From contig OX438749.1 in NCBI GenBank assembly GCA_949316235.1, positions 18,492,414 to 18,556,413 on the forward strand: 64,000 nt of DNA, given 5' to 3'. The notes beneath the pieces are model-generated. The model made no database searches, was not told the origin of the DNA, and saw only the letters and a list, made by a program, of their open reading frames with translations. The translations under genes and the position numbers were made by a program. Numbering within the stretch: position 1 is the first letter of the stretch; the number at the start of each line of letters is the position of its first letter. This document shows, one piece after another, positions 12,701 to 23,759 of the stretch. This stretch comes from Oegoconia quadripuncta (lineage: Eukaryota > Arthropoda > Insecta > Lepidoptera > Autostichidae).

Positions 12701-13420
12701 CCTGAATTTTCCACACTTGCCCATACATACATACTGTTTTTGTATCAGAAAAAGATAATATTACGTGAATTTTTCAAGTGGTCGTGCATAGCCAAATCCG
12801 AAACGAAATGGCGAAAAGTACTCAAAAGAGTCTTGGGTCCGATTTTGATGAAAACTATAACTGCATTATTGGATTTTTGAAACATCAATATTCCTAGCCA
12901 GGAATCGAACCCGTTGAGTTTGAAAAAATAACACACTATATTATTACATCATTCGATATTGTCGCTAATAAGGAACGAATTCAGGGAAGTAATGACATTA
13001 CGGCAAACTTAAACTGCGACATTACATTGTCACATCTTTGTTATTTCGATTTTTTTCATTAATTTATGTAGGACCTAATATTTTGTGATATTTAGCATAA
13101 AACCGCAATTTTGTAATTGCATACGCCCATCTACTATTCTAGCAGCATGCACATAACAGTTATTTATTCCCCTGAGGCACAGGTTCAACCTAGTTGAGGC
13201 ATCTACCAGTTAACTCATTGTGACTAGTAAGATAACTTTATTGTCAATTTATAACAAATTAATAAATATTTCTATTTTAAAAATAATGTTCAGGTCCGGC
13301 TGGGCAACGCTGACATCGACAAACGCGTGGGCGGCACGCAGCAGCTCCAAGGTCAGCCAGCCGGCGCCCGCGCATCCTTCCGAGAAGATAGACTACTTCG
13401 ACAACCCGCCCGACAACTAA
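787..13420 (+). CDS. stc: shuttle craft / NFX1-type zinc finger protein, 3' half (nine exons)
   Basis: Exons are 787-914, 1631-1784, 2729-2925, 4545-4669, 6692-6913, 9356-9554, 10463-10615, 11691-11818 and 13294-13420. All introns are GT-AG and the phases agree throughout, giving 476 codons before TAA at 13418-13420. The first exons carry Cys/His-rich NFX1-type zinc fingers such as CEEFCHTGHCAPCP, CGLPCGKPLPCGKHTC and CGHPCAAACHSG. Exon 7 carries the R3H nucleic-acid-binding motif (RQFIHELCEHFG). The C-terminus matches the family pattern (GWATLTSTNAWAARS, ending DYFDNPPDN). In Drosophila stc is a nuclear DNA-binding protein needed for motor axon guidance, and human NFX1 is a transcriptional regulator. 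The 5' half (N-terminal region and first fingers) lies left of the window, because exon 787 starts in mid-codon. Exons are GC-rich against AT-rich introns full of transposons. Confidence 0.9.
1038..1534 (+). mobile_element. LINE 3' end, copy 1
   Basis: A 5'-truncated non-LTR element. It encodes the end of a pol-type ORF (VPVDIQNLPFNKFKDTIKQK and KAYYKISDYLDDK, then stop), followed by a 3' UTR ending in AATAAAGCATTTTTGATTTGA. A second copy starts at 1847 and further tails lie near 16840 and 49250. The short repeated 3' end is typical of CR1/L2-like LINEs; the family was not determined. Confidence 0.75.
1797..1847 (+). repeat. partial copy of stc exon 2
   Basis: About 51 bases repeat positions 1720-1770 of stc exon 2 with only a few differences and would encode LSCQLHRCEEFCHSGH. 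The copy lies 13 bases past the exon 2 splice donor and runs directly into a LINE 3' fragment. It is not needed for the stc frame, because exon 2 (ending 1784) joins exon 3 (2729) cleanly. Confidence 0.85.
1847..2337 (+). mobile_element. LINE 3' end, copy 2
   Basis: Same family as the 1038 copy, with identity starting at CATTTAGGAAAAATAGTG. It includes the KAYYKISDYLDD end of the ORF and the same 3' UTR. It has a small insertion near 1950 and lies in stc intron 2. Confidence 0.75.
2558..2690 (+). mobile_element. fragment of a DNA transposon related to the one at 39555
   Basis: It begins AGGTCTAATAAAATTAACCC, matching both inverted ends of the 39555-40020 element. Its inner part also matches that element's right side in reverse. 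It ends about 40 bases before stc exon 3. Confidence 0.6.
3930..4265 (-). pseudogene. reverse transcriptase fragment of a LINE
   Basis: The minus strand encodes decayed RT motifs in order: AVSLDICKAFDKACHASLL (motif A), then AGVPQVSVLGPTLFLI (motif B), then GYEDDTT (equivalent to the YADD box). Stops and frame changes separate them. It lies in stc intron 3, opposite to the gene. Confidence 0.8.
5070..5335 (+). mobile_element. tRNA-derived SINE (truncated)
   Basis: It starts at a B-box-like GCGATTCGAATCCCGC and continues with the typical body (GATGAATACGAACATAAA). An ATTGATTGATTG run interrupts it, and it ends CTTTGCTTAGTTTGGGACT and a TATTTATTATT tail. It is related to the 14495 copy. Confidence 0.65.
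6435..6673 (+). mobile_element. 5'-truncated LINE inserted at the stc exon 5 acceptor
   Basis: The insert is flanked by a 13-base direct repeat, ATCTATCTATACC, at 6422-6434 and 6674-6686. It has an A-rich end (AACAAAAAAACAAAAAA) and encodes a jockey-like C-terminal stretch, LTDHRNKLAVQLTIPDSLRR. Its 3' end is 18 bases upstream of stc exon 5 (6692), so the downstream repeat forms most of the remaining polypyrimidine/acceptor region. Confidence 0.75.
6945..7437. mobile_element. Harbinger-like MITE with a nested insertion
   Basis: It matches the 35765-36083 element in inverse orientation and ends GGTTTATTAACACGGGCC followed by TTA. The left end is degraded. A second repeat, starting ATCAAATCAAATATATTT near 7117, interrupts the middle. 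It begins about 30 bases after the splice donor of stc exon 5. Confidence 0.65.
7665..7892 (-). mobile_element. tRNA-derived SINE, degenerate
   Basis: It shares its layout with the better copy at 25022-25300: GACTGGATATCTTATCTCTGAC, then GGCAGACTTAAATAAGATGG, then a degenerate antisense pol III B box (CAAACCCGCGACCGCCGATC) and GGATCCGTGGAGGCGG. The tRNA-like head is at the right, so the SINE points to the minus strand. Confidence 0.65.
8489..8575. mobile_element. 87-bp TTAA-flanked foldback element, copy 1
   Basis: It is bounded by TTAA at both ends, starting TTAAGCCTTTGAGCGC and ending GCAGTTAACGTGTTAA, which are imperfect inverted repeats. It holds a perfect 18-base palindrome, CCGGTCACCGGTGACCGG (8509-8526), and a second palindrome around CAATTGATTTAAATTG. 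A near-identical copy is at 45032-45117. TTAA flanks suggest piggyBac-type mobilisation (inference). Confidence 0.7.
8690..9125 (-). pseudogene. C-terminal end of a non-LTR retrotransposon pol
   Basis: The minus strand encodes GHYNKHLFNIGV, then a Cys/His knuckle (LCRACMEAEESAAHVLLEC), the usual C-terminal end of R1/jockey-type pol proteins. The upstream part (ARNVRLTRQLMRVSKAQL) is in another frame. It lies in stc intron 5. Confidence 0.75.
10625..10805 (-). mobile_element. tRNA-derived SINE, truncated
   Basis: Same family as 25022: a TTTTTTTATGCGCTACGGG start, ACACCTGATGTTAAGTGAAG, ACCCGGAAACACC and GGCAGATTTAGATAAGATGG. The tRNA-like head is missing. It lies immediately after stc exon 7. 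Confidence 0.7.
11213..11405 (-). mobile_element. tRNA-derived SINE, truncated
   Basis: Same family: it starts in a T run then ATGCACAAGGGGTTGG, has ACACCTGACGTTAAGTGAAG, GAAGCGTACTGACCCGG and TTTGGGGGACTGGC. The right end is lost. Confidence 0.7.
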
Positions 13421-14490
13421 CCGACATGCTCAATTGTTAGCCTAAGGTACCATCTATTTTGCACTACTCTATGAGTACGGACGTAGACTGTGGTTAATTT
13501 AACAACTAACCGACACGCTACATTTAGCCTAATGTACCATCTCACACTACGAATAGGTTTTTTTTTGTATATCCCATTGTCGGGCAAAGAAATTTTGTAG
13601 AGTACCCACATCTGTTCAAATTGGTATGAAAATGTACATTACTCGCTGGCACCTTGTGAGTTTTTAAGATTTACTGCAAAGATCGGCTATGTTTTAAGAT
13701 TGGATTTAATCTATAAAAAGAGAAAAGTGATTTTTTTGCTAAATAACGGGTTCGATTCCCGAGCAAGGAGGAACCTTTTTTAACTCAAGCTTTAGATTTC
13801 TCCCAAACGGAGTTTGATTCCTGTAAGCAGTTCACTGTCTTTACAGTTTCAGTTCGTCCATACAAAAATTCGTCTTTAATATTTATTTATTATTGGTTAT
13901 TCCGTAAATTTGTTAACTGTAAAGAATGAATTAAACCTTAAGCTCGACTTGCATTGCTCTAGTGTTTTTTTGTTTGGAATACTCCATGTCAATTCAAAAC
14001 ACTCAAATCATTCGTCATTTAGAACAAGCTACTAAATTCTTAAACAATGTGAATCGTGCTTAATGGCCAACGAACCAATACAATTGTTAGATCTTTTGTG
14101 TACACTAAAGTGAATGAATTTTACGTTTTTATTTGTATAGAGAACAGATGACCGACGTCAGCTTATCATACGTAACGCCCAGTATCTACCACAGTGGAGG
14201 GGAGGAGATGTGAATCGTCAGACAATGAAATTCGCTTGAATTTAATACCGTCTTTCCCCAATGTACATAGTCTTATTAGTTGACAAACTAGGTGATTCTA
14301 TCGCAGTTGAATCCCATTTATGTCTCTGAAGATTCAGATTTTTCATTGCTTGTCACAGTTTTAAAGGTCAAGTAACTAAATTGGTTTTACATGTGACGTT
14401 TCCTAAGGGCAACGCTACACAACGTATTTTTTTAAATTACTGTAGAGAATTTAAGCAGCATAACTTTTTATCGAACTAAATTGTGCCGAT
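13421..14490. other. stc 3' flank, no gene seen
   Basis: AT-rich sequence after the stc stop. An ATTAAA hexamer near 13931 is a possible stc poly(A) signal. GGTTCGATTCCCG near 13749 looks like an isolated B box from a SINE remnant. I see no exon here. Confidence 0.5.
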
Positions 14491-14494
14491 CCGC

Positions 14495-14650
14495 TGAGCG
14501 ACGACCTGCTTGGTGTTGTGGTTAGAAAACCTGACTGCTATACTAAAAGGTCTCGGGTTCGAATCCCGCTAGGAGCATAATGTTTCTATGATGAATACAA
14601 ACACAACTCGAGCTATGGATGTTTCCATTTGTAAATTGTATATATTAACA
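14495..14650 (+). mobile_element. tRNA-derived SINE
   Basis: It shows a tRNA-like head with an A-box-like TGGTGTTGTGG (14511) and a B box GGTTCGAATCC (14556-14566), then the body GATGAATACAAACACAAC. The spacing fits a pol III internal promoter. No cloverleaf of a functional tRNA is evident. Confidence 0.7.
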
Positions 14651-15502
14651 AAAAAGAATGTATTTGTGTAGTATATCGTAATACAAGCTTACTTGCTAGA
14701 GGGGAAATGGATGCTTTTTCAAGATTTCGGATAGTGGTCCATATGCAAATATAGCGCCTTTTAAATTTTCTAGTGTGATTAAATTATTATTTATTAGAGT
14801 GCGGGTTACACTTAAATGGACCACGTGTTCAGAAGGTAATATGTATTGCATTTTATAATATATTAAATAAAAGATAAACTGTGTATTGTATACATATCAA
14901 GAGTACTGGGAGACCAATTGATATCAGGTTCCGTCTTAGTTTGGCCAGTAAAGAAAACAATAATTTAGCTGCATCGGAGACAGAAATGATATTGTTAAAG
15001 ATTCATTTAATAGCCACCCATCTCCTCTTAGCACCGCGTTGGTGGAAGCCGGGCCTTACAGTGACATTTACTGTAGATAGTTTTCGCATGTAGCGTAATA
15101 GTGCATCCACATTACGGAACTGCATCATAGATTATCCCATTTGCATAAATGCTCCAATCACGGAACAGAAACAAAGAGTAGGCGGTCTATTCACACGTTA
15201 TACTATGTGCCGCGGGATGAGGGGAACAAAGCAACCCCAAGCAAAGCTACCAAATGTGTTTTTAATTAATAAAGTGCCTTAGAAATGAAATTGAATCATT
15301 ATGGTGGTAAGGAACTGCCACGAAATTACAGGAAAAATTTAACACTTTATTGCATATAAACAGACACATTAAATAAAACCAACAAAAAACAGAACACTAT
15401 TAAAAATATGCAAAAGGCGAACAAACCTCAGTAAGGAGATAATTTAGCAGTACACAACTTAAAAGTAGACAGAGAGTATACTTACTTACTAAGTTTTAAT
15501 AC

Positions 15503-15635
15503 TGGTGTCGATTCGGATGTACACCAACTGAACTAAAACCAGTTTTTAAGTAGTACTGTCCCGGAACAGTACGATGCGACTGCACCACTCCAAAACTGGG
15601 TTTAGTTTAGTTGGTGTACATCCGAATCGACACCA
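15503..15635. mobile_element. 133-bp foldback element
   Basis: The arms at 15503-15547 and 15591-15635 are inverted copies of about 45 bases with only three or so mismatches; the outer part is TGGTGTCGATTCGGATGTAC. The outer part of each arm itself contains a smaller inverted repeat (GGTGT...ACACC). It has no coding capacity. A MITE is the likely nature. Confidence 0.75.
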
Positions 15636-16104
15636 ACTGTTATATTTTTTGCCAGCTTCAGTCAGTGCCATCTAACGAAATTGGAACTGTTTTATGGTTA
15701 TAGCAACTCAGGCGCGCGACCTTTTGTACGACTTAGTTTGTGTCATACCATCAGTTGTATTTACTAAATCAGCCGCCATATTGTCGATGCACCATAACGC
15801 ACGTTGTTATATATTAGCCAATATAATTATAAGCGACAATAGAAGAATAGAGTTGAGGTCATATACGAATGAAATGTCACCATAAATTTAGTCAAATTCT
15901 TAAAATTTTCAATATTCCCAGTCTATTTTCGTACTAACTAAGCTAAGGTAAGATAATAATGGTGTCAATTTTTATATCAGATGCTTGTAAAGGCAATGAA
16001 TTGTATCAAATAAATCGCTTATATGTATATTATAGCATGCACATTTTTACGCATAATATAATTTTAGTAACACATAAAAGATAATTTTTATTTTTGAGTT
16101 TTAA

Positions 16105-16211
16105 GGCCCATGTTACAGAACGACTCTAGAAGTTTCAGTCATGAATCTCGATTCGGAAATGATATGTTGTTATATTTTTGTGACGAGAAGGTGGCGTTCT
16201 GTAATACGGAC
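16105..16211. mobile_element. short Harbinger-like MITE
   Basis: It begins GGCCCATGTTACAGAACG and ends CGTTCTGTAATACGGAC, which are inverted ends. The element at 63600 starts similarly (GGCTCGTATTACAGAATG). Confidence 0.5.
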
Positions 16212-16326
16212 TTGCAGATTTCAATCGTGATATTTATCAAGTGATTTTATCAAATGTGTTTTAATGTTGTAAATTGCAACTCTATGAAATAAATCATGTA
16301 TGTACATTATTAGGAACAAACAATGT

Positions 16327-16512
16327 CATTTTAGTTCAATCAAATGGGCTCAACGTTCGATTGACCCAGATATTAGTAACGAAGTTATCAACAAGAAGTT
16401 CACTATTAGACGCAAGCCTCTCCCGTCGCTAATTGAACCATTTTGCTTTGGAGGTTTTCACACCAATAATAGCGCTGTTTCTCATCACTACGTTTTGCAA
16501 TTAATAACCTAG
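16327..16512 (+). other. possible coding exon or pseudogene, unrecognised
   Basis: After a possible acceptor (CATTTTAG at 16327-16334) the plus strand stays open to TAG at 16510 and reads plausibly as protein (KWAQRSIDPDISNEVINKK, then PSLIEPFCFGGFHTNNSAV). I do not recognise it and found no matching upstream exon. A short acidic open stretch (RPNDEEILFNDAEDD) follows near 16570. It may be an unknown transposon remnant. Confidence 0.25.
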
Positions 16513-16839
16513 TAAAGATTAAAAACGGAACACCAAGTCCCAAATCTCTTTGTTAATTTTGATTGAACTAGGCCAAACGATGAAGAAATTCTTTTCAACG
16601 ATGCCGAAGATGATCTGGGTTAAACAAGTATTAGGGCTGGAACAAGCTTTTATTCCAATGATGGATCTTTGTGGCAGATAGAGTAATATTGGTGTTGCCG
16701 TCATACATACATTCAAAAACCTATTTTATACAATAAAAAAATATTTTAATTTGATTAAAAATATAAAATTCATGAATTTTGCCAACCCTGCGGACACGAG
16801 TCTTGATCACTATATTTTGAATGACTGCCCCACTACATG

Positions 16840-17250
16840 TTTTAATGTTAAAATAAAATATCAGACTATTTCGATGATAATGACAATAACATAACCAGCT
16901 TGTTTGCATGCCAGGCTATTTCAATAGAATAGAATAACTTTATTCGCTGACAGAAATACAAGGTACACAGAAACAATTCACAACAAGCAATAAAAGTACA
17001 AAAAGCCAGACAATTTTATAATTTATGTGCGCCCTGTACCAGGCCAACGAATTGGATCTGACTCAGAATAAAGTTGCATAAAAAAAATCGCGTTTAATGA
17101 TCAAATAAATTGATCCTTTTGTAATATAAAAATATTTTTTAAATAGAGCAACCCGAGTTTCTAAGTGTCAAACTACCTTTTGAACAAGCAGTACCTGACT
17201 ATTTGAAATGTACTCTTGTGTACCTAGAAAATAAATAAAATTCGATAAAA
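16840..17250 (+). mobile_element. LINE 3' end with a nested repeat
   Basis: It holds the same tail as the 1038 copy (ATCAGACTATTTCGATGATA, then GCATGCCAGGCTATTTC). It is interrupted near 16921 by another repeat starting AATAGAATAGAATAACTTTA, and resumes near 17100 with AGAGCAACCCGAGTTTCT and AAAATAAATAAAATTCG. Confidence 0.6.
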
Positions 17251-17259
17251 TAATTAGAG

Positions 17260-18200
17260 GTAAATCAGGAGTCGTCGCTCGACGTCGTCGAACGTCGCTA
17301 ACCTAATACCTACATTTTAGAATACATATCTTGCGGCGTGCTTGACAAATACTACACTTATATAATATACTTCAATAAATTACGTCTGGTAGTGGAAACC
17401 ACAAGCGATTTGGAACTTAATCTACTTAATTTAGTGATGACTTCAGATAAAAACTATGCTATTTAACTCGACATCTTCATGACGCCTACTTTGCATTGGG
17501 TGGTTAGCGGCTCGCTCCTGACAACCAAGATTGAGCCGCCAACCATCAGTCCTGTTAGTACAGATTCAGTGATTCAGAAAAAACCTACTTATTTAAACTG
17601 AGACCTTGAATTACAAATCATTTATTAGGGACACGTAGCTTTGATGTTATCTAAAGTAAGGTGATTGATAAAAATCAGTAATCTTATGGTGAATAAATTT
17701 ACTTATACAAAGTTATATGTCTTACTCTTCTTGCACATTTTATAGACGAGACAGTGGCGTGGTTCAGAATTAAATTACTATAGGCCTAAGGGGTTACTTG
17801 ATTCATTAGATAAAAGTTGGTGGAAGTCCAAAACTTGAATGTATACGCGTTAATAATAAGGTGAGATAGGTATGGAAATGCATGAGACAACTGCCTTAGA
17901 TCCCACATCCACGATAACGTACTTGCACAAAGATTAAAATTTATTTTAACCAATTTACGAATATATACTCACGCCTGTCTCCTGTCTCCCAGAGGAGTAG
18001 GTAAAGCCTACAGATCTCCTTATTTTTTAATATACCAGTTTATAGTAGAATATAATATATAGATAGGTATTTATGTGCGAGTGATATTAAAACATTCGAT
18101 AAATTTTAAGGAGAGTAATTAAAGCAGTCACCCACTAACAATATGAAGAATGAAGATGTTAACATTATTAAAATAATTGTTCATTAGTACACGCGGCCTC
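17260..18200. other. no gene seen
   Basis: AT-rich sequence without a convincing exon, conserved motif or clear repeat boundary. Confidence 0.4.
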
Positions 18201-18769
18201 GCGATGAAACTCTTCCAGTTTAAGTGGGTCTCGCTGCGCTCATTTCTATAGCGTCGGGGGGCCATCTTACACCGGTAGTGTTACTGCCGTCGAGCCTCAT
18301 GCATGTTTGGAATACTTTTGAACAGGATAAACCGTGTTTATTTAGATTACTTTTTGTTATCTTACTTTTTGTTATCTTCAAATTTTTATATTATTTTCAT
18401 TTATGTATTGATTCCTTTTCTTGGTTGTCTCTTAAACTAGATTATGCAAATTTACTATGTAAGTTATTGTTCATAATTTATTGCTCGTCAATAAAATTTG
18501 GTATTCTTGTAAGATTTCATCATTTATGGACTCAATGTACACGCGGTAGCCAATAAAACGGGTTGCCCAGTTAATGTATGTCCTGTTTGGTGTGCCTTTT
18601 GAATTCACAGAGGTGAATCTTTAATTTTAGCATGCGCATACAAAAGAGAACAACTCGAAAATGACTTAGCTAGGCTTGAACAGATATTCTATGAGGTACT
18701 GCATTTTTCGCCATAACCCTACCTTTCTAATGGGCCGTAATTTATGTACTGGCTTAGCATTCTAGCTGT

Positions 18770-19082
18770 AGAAAAGTGACAACTTCATTAACGTTCTTAC
18801 ATCGAAATTCAAGACGTACCGCAGGATATCACCCGCACTTAGTTGACGTGCCATTTATAAGGACCAAGCGTTTTAGGTCTTCGTTTCTCATGCGCACGGC
18901 TAAGGAGTGGAACGCATTACCTCCGTCTGTGTTTCCAATCGCATATAACCCGCAGCTCTTTAAAGTCAGGTTAAATAGGCATCTTCTGGGAAAGCTCGTT
19001 CCATCGTAGACCTTATCTCGACATTAGTCCAGATTAAGGTCAAGAGCGATCCCATTCTAATTAAAAAAAAAAAAAAAAAAAA
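18770..19082 (+). pseudogene. 5'-truncated LINE with poly(A) tail
   Basis: It encodes a jockey/CR1-like pol C-terminus: NSRRTAGYHPHL, RTKRFRSSFLMRTAKEWNAL and NPQLFKVRLNRHLLG, then stop at 19007. A short 3' UTR ends in about 20 A residues (19063-19082). This looks like a comparatively recent truncated insertion. Confidence 0.8.
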
Positions 19083-19878
19083 ACGTCGGTACGTATAGTA
19101 CTTTTTGAATTACCTTGTTTATAAAACCAGAAATAATATGGAGATAGGTTAGGTAATTCATTTTCTTTGCTCCCGAGTGTACTGGATTGTGATTCCACAT
19201 ATGATGCCATCTTTTTTTAGTCTCCATTATTAATCGATTACTTATTGAAAACAGAGTTAAGAAGAAAGTGATAAGATAAATTTAAAAAATGGTGGAATTC
19301 ACTGATTTTAGAATTAAAAAATGTGGGATGGAGTTTCTTTTTTATAAAAATGTATTTTAATTATTTTTAGTACCTATCATTTCGTCTATCGGTGACGAGG
19401 TCGAATATTATTTATAGTAGAACGAATAACACAACCATGTGATAAGGGGCCGTCCATAAATGTACGTAGTTGGTTGAATGTTGACTATTTAAACCCACGG
19501 AATTGGGTTAACTGTTTTTATATAAAATAGAATCATCTCAAGTTTCAAACTCAAGATCCCTCTCAAACTGGAGGTAGCCTTATAAACGAGTCAAAAGCAA
19601 ACAATCATCCTATCACTGCTATAAAACAATGCTTAAAAATGCAACGTGATAACAGCCAGGAGAGATGTCTATACTAGCTTAAGAGTTGGCAACCGTACTA
19701 TAATATACAAGTATGTATTTGAAAAAATATTGGCAACCCTATCTAACTCTCCCTCCACCCACACGTGATCCTAAGTGGTTGACGTTTCCTTATAATTTAT
19801 GGACGACCCCGAATATGTTTTAACCTATCAATTTTATGTCTACATTCAAAAATGCTTTATTTAAATTACATGTGCATA

Positions 19879-20212
19879 TACAGGGTGAAATTTAATTAGT
19901 ATAACTCCTGTTTACTGGTGACTTCACTCCTAATCACAAACAACTTTCCCCAAGGAACCATTGTCGAATTGTAAACCATTCTGAAACCACCTTTAGTATG
20001 GAAGTCCAACATTTTTCGGCTGAATTCGGCTGTGGTTTCTATTGGAAAGTTGTTCTTAATCAGGAGTGGAGTCACCAGCCGAAAATTGTTGGACTTTCAT
20101 ACAGGTGGTTTCAGCATGTCAATTTTTTGATCGAATTCGACTATGGTTCCTTGGGGAAAGATATTTGTAATCAAGAGCGGCGGTAATTATACGAATTCAA
20201 ATTCACCCTGTA
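19879..20212. mobile_element. DNA transposon foldback with CAGGGTGA ends
   Basis: The ends TACAGGGTGAAATTT and AAATTCACCCTGTA are inverted and next to TA. Inside, GAAACCACCTTTAGTATGGA and its partner near 20100 (CATACAGGTGGTTTCAG) form a further inverted pair. A deleted relative is at 39070-39232. It has no ORF of its own and is probably non-autonomous. Confidence 0.65.
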
Positions 20213-21505
20213 TACATAATCAATTTTTCTAGTTAATTTATCAATTACTTATGATTCCCATTTTTATGTTCCTATTCAATAGGCCAATACAATAAAGGTG
20301 TAGTTTTAAACGAAAAAATAATCTGTTGAACAGATTTATACAAACGTTCAATACCTACCCGAAAAGCCTTTTAGCGAAAAGTAGTTGGTTGTATCTAAAT
20401 TCTGTAAATCTGTCGTTCTGTGGATGAAAAGATGATGGTGAACTAAAAAAAATAAAACAAAATACTCGCAATCATCATCATGTCAACCACAGGACATCCT
20501 GTACTGGTGTATAATTTTTTTAGCAAAAGGTGTTTATTATGGGGCGTCATCATAATGCCTTTGTCATAGTTTACATGGTACAATTAAAAAATAAATGCTG
20601 ACTGTCAGTGTCAAAATTGTCATATTTAAATTCGGATGAAACAAGCACCCTTATTGTCTGAATTGAATGATAATTAACTTCATCGCCAATTTCAATTATC
20701 ATAAAGTTAAATATCAAATGGCGATGGTGATAACAAAGCCAATCATTACCATTGAAGACGATAAGGCCGAAGGTCGGTCAGCCTGACAGTTCTCTTTAGC
20801 TCGTCTTTAGCCTCGGAAAATAAGCTTAATTTTACCTAATTTTTGAAATGTGATCCTTTTTCTGCGCATAATGCCACAAGTGGCCCTTCCTCTTCACTCC
20901 GACAACTTGAAATCAATTTTGATAACTTAATAATGCATTATGATGACGTTGCGAACCAAAAGATACAATTAAAAATGGTCATAAAATAATTGTTTCAAGA
21001 ATATATTATCCAATTCTATCCAAACGCACGAATTCTTTATTTGCTCCCACTTCAAGCTAAAGCGCAGGCCCCACCGGGAGCGAAGTTGACTTAGCTGGTA
21101 GCATCAAACTAACTATTATGTTCGTGTGTGAACTTGGCGATCAAAGCTATGTGAGCTAAATTTCCCGCCGAAATCTAACTATGCCAGTCGAACACTTGCC
21201 TTTCATACTAAACAGCGGTGTAGAAATATACGATTGACGAACAAAGTTCAGATGATGATTTTAACTTAATATTTCAAGAATTTGCTACGAAATTATCTCA
21301 AAACGAAAACGAGGAAACGAGGAAATGCAATTCAAACAACGAAGATAATGACCAAGAGAGATGGGCGATGAAGAGAGTAGATTCAGATTAGGTATTAACA
21401 ATATTTACTAGTTCGATACTCGTGAGATGAAGGCCGACAGAGTTCACTGGGATCGTCGGGTTAGCTAGCTTACATAATTCAGAGGGCGGAGTGTCAGTTT
21501 TGTTT
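20213..21505. other. no gene seen
   Basis: AT-rich, with no convincing exon or assignable repeat. Confidence 0.4.
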
Positions 21506-21514
21506 CGACTTGAC

Positions 21515-21640
21515 TTTACTACCGCGTTCACGTGACGATTTGTATGAAGAAATATGCAGCGCCTCTAACGGATAGTTTGCAAAACGATTTTTTTCATAGA
21601 TACTTTTCGTGTAAACGCGAACGCGATGGTAAAGTTAAAA
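21515..21640. repeat. small foldback repeat
   Basis: GACTTTACTACCGCGTTCACG near 21521 is inverted relative to GCGAACGCGATGGTAAAGTT near 21617. It is probably a degenerate MITE. Confidence 0.45.
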
Positions 21641-21644
21641 ACAT

Positions 21645-23750
21645 GACAAAACCCGCACTTCGCACACAGATAGCTCGCTGATGTATATTGTTCGCGGCGT
21701 AAAAGACGCCGTAAGTGCCAGATAACTTAGATTAGCTCACGATGTGGCCTGCGCTTAACTCTTAAGATTTTTTAATCGTATTATAAGCAATATGTAACGC
21801 ACTGAGTTAGTAAACGCAAGAGACTGGGTCGCCAATAAGCGGTGGTAGACTTACTCGTAGGACATCAGCCAATAACAAATTTTATCGCTCCGCGTTACTA
21901 TTTATCGAGTGATATCGCACAATGTAAAGGTGTATAGGTATGTGTGTAGAAGAACTAAATATGTATAGAATACTAATTAAAATGTCTTAATTTTGTACGA
22001 GGGTGTGTAAGTAAAACTGTTCAAAGCGTGGTCTGCTATTTATACCCGCATATTGCCTGTATAGATACTATTGTTATAATTCTGTCTATACGGTAGCTGG
22101 TGCCTCAGGTTGGTCCTATAGTTTAGAGATATATTGATGTTTTTTAATATGTGTGGGTATGTTTTTCTCAGTTTAAATTTTAGATAATTGCAAACGGTCC
22201 GTTTGTATGGCGCGAAAACAGAGGATCCGAACATTTTTTCGAGTTTGTACACTAGCATATTATTATAACTCAATCACAACTTAGAAAATTCCACAACTCC
22301 TACTTTGATAATTCTAAAAAATTGGTAAAATTTATAGCTATTTAGATTAAATTTTCATCCCTAAGATTTATTATGCTATTACTTACTTAACTTTAACTAA
22401 GCCATATTTACTTAGGGAGCCAGATAATTTTATTCCCACTAATCCCTCGATTATCCGCTTCCTCAAACCACACACGTTATAATCAATATTTTCGATAAAT
22501 GTTGCGCGGGCCGTTTATAGAATCCGATATAAGTGATAAGTATTATAAACAAAGATTTCCTACTACCTACTAACGTTTAGTTGTGAGTTACGCATGAGAA
22601 TTTTTCTTCTTTGGTTATTTTTGAAAGCACCGATGTATTACTGGACAACTTTACACACACCCACATACGCACATACGAATTTAATCGTAGGTGAAGTGGA
22701 TTTGTTCTTATGAAACTTTTCGATGTGCTCCAAACAGCATAAATATTGTATCCAACTAAATTCGCAATTGTACAGCGATGCATGTAATAAAGTGTTACAT
22801 ATTTGTTACTTACTGGTTTTATTTTTTGCGTACCTATTGCATCTGCAATAACACTTTGTAACCCTGCGACAACGGTAGTGTAAATTCAATAAGGTAGAAT
22901 AATTAACTTCTTTTCCTACTGACACACCCCATTTCTTTCTTTAATTAATGTGGAGTTCAAGGTAGTAATAGAGTCATGTCTACGCCGTGTCGTGTACCAC
23001 TATGTTGATCCCATACAGGTTATGGGCCAGACCTAAATTGAGTAACTCAGCAAGTTGGCCATAGACAAAACGAAAATTATGCCAAATGCTCATGTCGTAC
23101 CCACACCATCAGATAGAGATCCGCTTACTTATGGCCTACTTTGAGAGAGAGGTCAACCGAAGAAGCCAACTCGAAAGCGAAATGTCTTTTCGTCCAAATT
23201 TACGATATTGACCATGTAAAGTTAGTGTCTTTCTCACGTTAACTGCCTGAAAAAAATAGGTTATGTATGTATGTTATGTATATATTATTATTTTATTTAC
23301 TCATTATTTACTGATATTATATACTGTTTCTATAACATGTAGGTTTGTTTATATAATAGGGTGTATTAATGTTAAGGAGATCATTTTATTATTGAGATAA
23401 AAAGATGTATACACGTATGTGTCCTCTCGTCGCATCTTTCGGATTACTCCTATTAATTGTAATTGTTATTTGTATGTACATTTGTTGACCACTGTCCGTG
23501 CGTCATTTGGAGGCTCACTAAAAACCAGCGTTGTAGTGAACGGCTACAACCCATGCTGAGTTGGATACCTTTCTGACTCCACCTTGCGACACCGACAATT
23601 AGATGGCAAACACAATGATATTTTTTGCATGTGTCTCGACTGTGTAATATTTGTACCTGATTGTTTGTGCCATGAGATGGGTTTAAATAAATTTTCCTTG
23701 CTTCCCTTCAAAGTATATCAGTGCTTGAAGACATGTGTTTCCGGTGATGA
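21645..23750. other. no gene seen
   Basis: Short open frames occur on both strands but none shows splice-site support or a recognisable product. Confidence 0.4.
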
Positions 23751-23759
23751 CTTGACTTG

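Noticed and set aside
13746..13758. Possible tRNA gene (GGTTCGATTCCCG)
   Set aside because: Only a B-box-like word; no cloverleaf arms or A box at the right distance.
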